The notes under the pieces were generated by a model, which saw nothing but the letters and a program-made list of their open reading frames with translations, was not told where the DNA came from and did not search any database. The translations under genes were made by a program, and so were the position numbers. From NCBI GenBank assembly GCA_037447605.1, contig CM074812.1:2620707-2642144 (forward strand): DNA of 21,438 bases, given 5' to 3'. Below are positions 17,160 through 21,438 of the stretch, piece by piece; the stretch's first letter is position 1, and every line of letters begins with the position of its first letter. Origin of the DNA: Zygnema circumcarinatum (Eukaryota > Streptophyta > Zygnematophyceae > Zygnematales > Zygnemataceae).

Positions 17160-17545
17160 AGAAAAAAAATGAGCGTACGGACGTGCTCCTGAACGCACCG
17201 TACAATTTTTGTACAGAATTGTACGAAGACCTGTACAGTACGAACAATATCTGTACGAACAACGGCTAGCAGTACGCCCCTAATATTTTCGCCATGCTTT
17301 CGGCAAATATTGGGCCAAAATCTTGGAATTTGAAATTATAAGGTGTTAACAATAGCCGAGCGGTATTATGTTAGAGTCAGACCTATGGCCGTACTGTTTC
17401 TCTCTGTACGGAAGCGCATGGTCGCCCGGCGGGCGCTGTTGCGAGCTCCTCTGGTGCTGTACATTTAACTACACGAGCTCCTATTGGTGCTGTACATATA
17501 CCGTACTATTTCAAGATTTGATCCGTGATTTTCGTACAATACAAT
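17160..17545. promoter_or_regulatory. Cluster of GTAC palindromes upstream of the synthetase gene
   Basis: I count about 13 GTAC tetramers in under 400 bp, where one or two are expected by chance, many as TGTACGAA, CGTACAAT or TGTACAT. They lie about 400-770 bp upstream of the synthetase ATG. GTAC is the core of SBP-domain copper-response sites in green algae; whether any such factor acts here is unknown. Confidence 0.4.
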
Positions 17546-17785
17546 AGCGTGACCCATGTTAGAAATCCGTTTCGATTAACAGATTCTTTATTGAAAAATA
17601 AGTCAGGTTAGGTTAACACCCTAATACATTAACACAAACTTACCGTACTAAAAGTGGTTTCCTCAAAATCAGCGCGAATTTCTTGGGTAACGCAAGTACT
17701 AGGGTGGGAAATATTAGGTCGTGGTACTGTATTTGACGTTCGGATTACAGTTACGAAAGGTCACGACAAGTCATGGCCGTCCGTA

Positions 17786-17884
17786 CCATAGACGATACGA
17801 TACGACTAAGTATAAGTTACGATACGATACGGTACGAAACAAAACAATACGATATGTTACAATGCGATACGATATGATACGGAA
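17786..17884 (+). repeat. Degenerate TACGA pentamer repeat
   Basis: GATACGATACG-type units with variants (GATATGATACG, GGTACGAAAC) over about 100 bp. An unusual repeat type, unlike any other in the window. Confidence 0.8.
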
Positions 17885-17984
17885 CCTTATTCTATCGTTT
17901 AGAGGATTTTGAACGCGCAATAGCTATCCGCCACGTTGCGGCTATTTGACCCTTCAATCGCTGTGGGAGATTTGAAGTTTTAGG

Positions 17985-18097
17985 GAGAGAGAGGGAGAGA
18001 GAGTTGGAGAGAGAGAGAGGTGAGAGAGAGTGTGAGAGGTGAGAGAGAGAGAGTGAGAGAGGAGAGAGAGGAGAGAGCGAGAGGAGAGAGTGAGAGA

Positions 18098-18128
<31 letters not shown>

Positions 18129-18184
18129 TGGAGAGAGAGGAGAGAGGAGAGAGGAGAGAGGAGAGAGGAGAGAGGAGAGAGGAC

Positions 18185-18241
<57 letters not shown>

Positions 18242-18270
18242 GAGAAAGGAGAAAGAAAGGAGAGGAGGGG
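17985..18270 (+). repeat. GA microsatellite downstream of PEX11
   Basis: GAGAGA with TGAGAG and GGAGAGA interruptions, including about 25 pure GA dinucleotides near 18187-18237. The long Glu/Arg frames across it are artefacts. Confidence 0.9.
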
Positions 18271-18533
18271 GATGTCTTATCTTCGAAGAACTACTTGCAA
18301 ATTTTCACTATCTCCACAACCCTCATCTCAACTTTTCTAAAAAAAAGAACACGAGAAACAAAAAAAAACGAAAATTCGCTTCAAACGCAAACATGAAAAC
18401 TAGCACACACACCAAATCTTGATTTAACAAACTAAAAACTAAATTCTATTAACTAAATCCTAAAAACTGATTTACATAAAATTGCTTTAAACATAACGGA
18501 TTTACAGCAAACTGACCCACATGGAACCCCTCC

Positions 18534-20830
18534 CTAGGAGGGCCAGTTCCTGTACCATCCCGCCCAGGCCGATACAAGTCCGCTCGCTCCAAAAACAAAG
18601 GGATGGGAACAAAACCGGTTTGGTTCTATCTCTGCGATCGCAATGATGAGGTCTGCCACGTTGGCAGCAATGCCCATACATTGGAAGACTCTCTTGGCTT
18701 GAATTTCTTCTATACTGCTCTTCAGCTTCTTCACTTCATCTTCAAATTTGGCTAAGTCCCACTTGTCCTCCTCTCCCTCTCCCTCTCCTCTCTCTCCCCG
18801 GTCTCGTCTCCCTGTCTGTCCTCCAGTTGCACTCTTCCCTCCTTTCTCGTCTCCCTCTCCTCCACTCTCTCCTCTTCTCTCTCCGTTCTCGCCTCCCTCT
18901 TCTCCCTCTCCTCTCTCTTCTCCTCTCTCTCCTCTCTCTCCTCTCTCTCCTCTCTCTCCGCCTCTCTCTCCGCCTCTCTCCTGATCTCTCCGCCTCTCCT
19001 CTGCCTCCCTCTGCTCTTTCTGCCCTCTCTCCGCCTCTCTCCTCTCTCTCCGCCTCTCTCTCCGCCTCTCTCTCCGCCTCTCTCTCCGCCTCTCTCTCCT
19101 CTCTCTCCTCCCTCTCCTCTCTCACTCTCTCGCGGTGTCGCCTTCAAAGCCGATGAGCGGACTCGTTCGTGGCCGGGCAGGAGAAAAATTTTATTTAGGA
19201 CTGAGGAGGAGGGTTCTCTATTGCTTGAAAGTTTTCGGACTTCCGGTTTGTACTGGATGCGGTTATTTTCGGCTGCCCGTAATTCGAGCATTTGCAGCTT
19301 CTCCTTCAAACGCTTCTCTTCCTTTTGGCCTTTTCGGATTAAAATAATTTCCATAATGATGAAGGCGATGTATGAGACTGCTTCTCCGGAAGCAGAAATA
19401 TGGCAAGCTTTGACTGCAAGGGAAAAAAGGAAAAGAAAAGAAACGGAGGGGAAAGAGAGAGAGCGAGAGAGAGAGAGACGGGGAGTGAGGGGCGGTTCAG
19501 GGTTTAGGGTTTTAGCGGGTTAAGGAAACAGGCTATGGTTCAGAGGCTATGGACTCAGGGTATAGGCTTTGGGGTTTTAGGGTTAATGGTTTAGGGATTA
19601 GGGTTTAGGGTTAAGGTTTGGGGTTGAGTGTTCAAGTTGTAGGGTGTAGGGTTTAGGGTTTAGAGATTAGGGATTAGAGATTAGGGTTTAGAGGTTTAGA
19701 GTTTGGGTATGATTCAGGGTTTAGGGATTATGGTTCAGGGTATAGGGGTTAAGGTTTAGGGTTTAGAAATTAGGCTCAAGATTGAGGGTGAGGTCTTGGG
19801 AGGGTTTAGGTTAGGATTAGGGTTTAGAGCTTTCGGAGTTGAGGGTTTAGGTTGAGGGTTTAGGGTTTAAGGTTTAGGGGTTCGAGTATATGGTTTAGGA
19901 TATGATTTAGGATTTCGGGGCTATGGTTTAGGGTAGGATGTTTAAAGTTTAGGGTTTAGGGTTTAAGTTTTAGGGTTTAGGGTTTAGTTTTTAGGGTTTA
20001 GGTTTTAGGGTTTAGGGTTTAGGGTTTACCTGCAACATGGGAATCGAGGAGGCCCGCTTTGGACATCCACGCGAAGTGGTCGAAGAAGAAGTACACCATG
20101 TCCCCTCCGTTGCCCAGCAGGGCCAGCACAGCCATCTGCAGAGGGAGGGAGGGAGGGAGAGCGAGAGAGGGAGGGAGGGAAAGAGGGAGGGAGGGAGGGA
20201 GGGAGAGAGAGAGAGAGGTGGAGGGAGGGAGGGAGGAGGGAGGGAGAGAGAGGGGGGGTGTGAGCAAAGGCAAAGATGAAAGGTTTAGACTAAGGGGGGA
20301 GAGCGAGTTTGGGAGGGAAGGTTAACGAAGAGAGGGGGAGGGAGACGGGAAGTGACTGCGACAGAGGAGTTGAGAGTGCCATAGTGGGGGATAGAGCAAG
20401 CAGGCAGAAAGGGAGGGGAAGGAGAGAGGAAGGGGAGAGAGAGAGGGAGTGTATGGAAGTGAGCGAGGTTGAGAAAGTGAGGTTTTAGAGAACGGGAAAA
20501 AAGTGTGTGTGAGAGAGAGAGAGAGAGGAAGAGGGGGCTGTGAGAGGTAAATTTAAGGGTTCAGCAGTAGAAGTTAGAAGTGAGGGAAAGGGCGTGTGGT
20601 TGAGGAAAGAGAGAGAGAGGGGAGGGGTCTCTACTTCAAAAAATTGCTTCATTTCAACTGATTTCTATTATATCTCATTATTACTTTCCTTGCAATATTT
20701 TTACTGACCAGAAAATTAGGGTTGCCCGTGTGTCTAAGTGCATTGAATCCGGACAGAAACCGTCCGGTTCGGAAAGCCTTCCTGCTCAGACCACACTGCC
20801 CAGAAAAAAGCATGGCCCGGGCAGCCAACT
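18534..20830 (-). CDS. PEX11: PEX11, peroxisomal membrane protein (5'-partial, 4 exons visible)
   Basis: Exons in reading order: 20830-20709, 20135-20030, 19413-19126, 18751-18534 (TAG). PEX11 elongates and divides peroxisomes. Exon A (LSRKAFRTGRFLSGFNAL) matches the conserved SRKxFRxGKF helix. Exon B (LALLGNGGDMVYFFFDHFAWMSKAGLL) matches the hydrophobic segment ending in the DHxxWLxxxG signature. Exon C holds a membrane-type stretch (AVSYIAFIIMEIILI) and a basic amphipathic linker. Exon D (IEEIQAKRVFQCMGIAANVADLIIA, then FGASGLVSAWAGWYRNWPS) matches the C-terminal membrane helix and short tail. About 243 residues are visible; the N-terminal GRDKxxR-type helix is missing and is probably off the right edge. 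The C/D junction is uncertain: donor GTGAGA at 19125 with acceptor CTTAG fits in phase, but a phase-0 pair (GTCC donor, GAGGAG acceptor just upstream of exon D) would give a shorter linker. Confidence 0.88.
18752..19125 (+). repeat. PEX11 intron C/D, CTCTCC tract (purine on sense strand)
   Basis: CTCTCTCCGCCTCTCT-type repeats cover about 18769-19130. On the sense strand this is GAGAGG, so the intron lacks a normal pyrimidine tract before its acceptor and is full of AG dinucleotides, which makes the junction hard to place. Confidence 0.8.
19498..20029 (+). repeat. Degenerate TTTAGGG array (PEX11 intron B/C)
   Basis: TTTAGGG and many variants fill most of intron 19414-20029. The array runs right into the exon B donor: sense-strand GTAAACCCTAAACCC means the splice site itself overlaps a CCCTAAA unit. 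A short GA run sits at about 19455-19485. Confidence 0.92.
20136..20708 (+). repeat. PEX11 intron A/B, GGGA and GA tracts
   Basis: GGGAGGGA at about 20142-20260 gives sense-strand CCCTCCCT ahead of the exon B acceptor (CTGCAG). Mixed GA-rich sequence continues to about 20630. Donor GTCAGT next to exon A. Confidence 0.85.
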
Positions 20831-21438
20831 CTGCACCCCAAAACAAGAAAAATAAACAATAAATAGATTAAATAGACAATTTGGACGAAAGACAAAACAG
20901 AAATACGGTGAATGCAAAAGACTAAGAAAAAAAAAAACACACCCACACAAACGTTCAAATCCATAGCACTAATCCTCCCTTTGCTGCTTCCTCGTCAAAC
21001 CCTCGTTACCTCCTCCTCCTCCCTCTCCTCTCCTCCCCTTCCCTCCCCTCCTCCTCCCATTTCCGCAATCCTCCCTATCGCTCCCACTCCCATTCATTCC
21101 CTCCTTTCCCACTCCTACTCCCTAATCTCTCCCTCCGTCACATTCTCTTCACACGCCACGCTTTCCTCCCTTCCTCTCCCATTCCATATCTCCTTTCTTT
21201 ACTCCTCTGAATCCCTCTCTGACTTTCCCCTTCGCCAAGCCCACCCTTCTGCCTCACCCACCCTCCTTCGACAGCTCCCTCTCTCTCCCCCCCTCCCACC
21301 CCATCTCCCCACCCCCTAACCCTCCACCATTCCCTCCTCCCCCCACTCCTCCCTCCCCACCTTCCACCCCGCCCCCCCTCCCTCCCTCCCCTCTCCCCTC
21401 CTTACCTCTTCCCTCCTCCCTCCCCCTCCCATCCCTCC
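20831..21438. other. Right-edge stretch: PEX11 upstream intron or flank, CT-rich
   Basis: Sense strand ends in TGTTTTGGGGTGCAG, the acceptor of exon A. About 20990-21438 is CTCC-rich on the plus strand (purine on the sense strand). I see no exon that would supply the missing PEX11 N-terminus. Confidence 0.6.

Larger units (their letters stand above)
16779..18533. other. Spacer between synthetase start and PEX11 stop; presumed promoter region
   Basis: No gene is supported. A TTTAGGG array lies at about 16795-16930. A sense-strand acceptor-like CCTCAG sits six bases before the synthetase ATG, so part of this may be a 5'-UTR intron. About 17160-17900 is unique sequence crowded with GTAC and TACGA words; 17985-18270 is a GA microsatellite. 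About 18270-18533 is A-rich and probably the PEX11 3' UTR and flank. Confidence 0.65.

Noticed and set aside
17277-17315. Imperfect hairpin around CCCCTAATATTTTCGCC / GGCAAATATTGGG as a possible small RNA or terminator
   Set aside because: The stem has a bulge and mismatches, and there is nothing else to support a transcript; could be chance.
1-21438. CRISPR array, insertion sequence, phage or bacterial operon
   Set aside because: Repeats are simple sequence or minisatellites without conserved spacers of fixed size; no transposase, integrase or ribosome-binding sites; the genes are spliced.
1-21438. tRNA or rRNA genes
   Set aside because: I saw no cloverleaf with the conserved T-loop and anticodon layout and no recognisable rRNA core; a covariance-model scan was not possible.

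Overview
This is a eukaryotic nuclear window. Genes are split by many spliceosomal introns, the interspersed repeats are mostly of the TTTAGGG/CCCTAAA type (the plant and many-alga telomere repeat), and there is no bacterial operon structure. Only about 5 kb of the 21.4 kb is coding. The rest is low-complexity sequence: (GA)n/(CT)n and GGGA polypurine/polypyrimidine tracts, degenerate telomere-like arrays and minisatellites. This fits a repeat-rich alga-like protist; a chromerid is my best guess, but the species cannot be fixed from the sequence alone.

Three multi-exon genes can be rebuilt from splice junctions whose phases agree. (1) Plus strand, 462-5250, 5' end missing: a PNPOx-like split-barrel protein with a C-terminal DUF2470-like region (HugZ / glutamyl-tRNA-reductase-binding-protein type), 8 exons visible, interrupted by a long charged insert. 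(2) Minus strand, 16778-7379, complete: an AMP-forming acyl/acetyl-CoA synthetase of the plant AAE17/AAE18 type, 14 exons, 738 codons plus stop, ending in Ala-Lys-Met, a plausible type 1 peroxisomal targeting signal. (3) Minus strand, about 20830-18534, N-terminus beyond or near the right edge: PEX11, the peroxisome-division membrane protein, 4 exons visible. Genes 2 and 3 lie head to tail and both point to the peroxisome. Genes 1 and 2 converge on a 2.1 kb spacer that holds a foldback element.

Layout: 1-461 GA repeat and presumed intron; 462-5250 PNPOx/DUF2470 gene; 5251-7378 convergent spacer; 7379-16778 acyl-CoA synthetase; 16779-18533 spacer and presumed promoter, rich in GTAC and TACGA motifs; 18534-20830 PEX11; 20831-21438 CT-rich sequence.

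The most unusual features are structural. Eight of the 23 mapped introns carry telomere-like arrays, some starting within a few bases of the splice site. Two introns carry minisatellites whose units each hold a near-ideal splice signal (donor in one, acceptor in the other). One synthetase intron needs a GC donor. The same purine repeats that fill introns also occur inside coding exons as Glu-Arg or Glu-Gly tracts.
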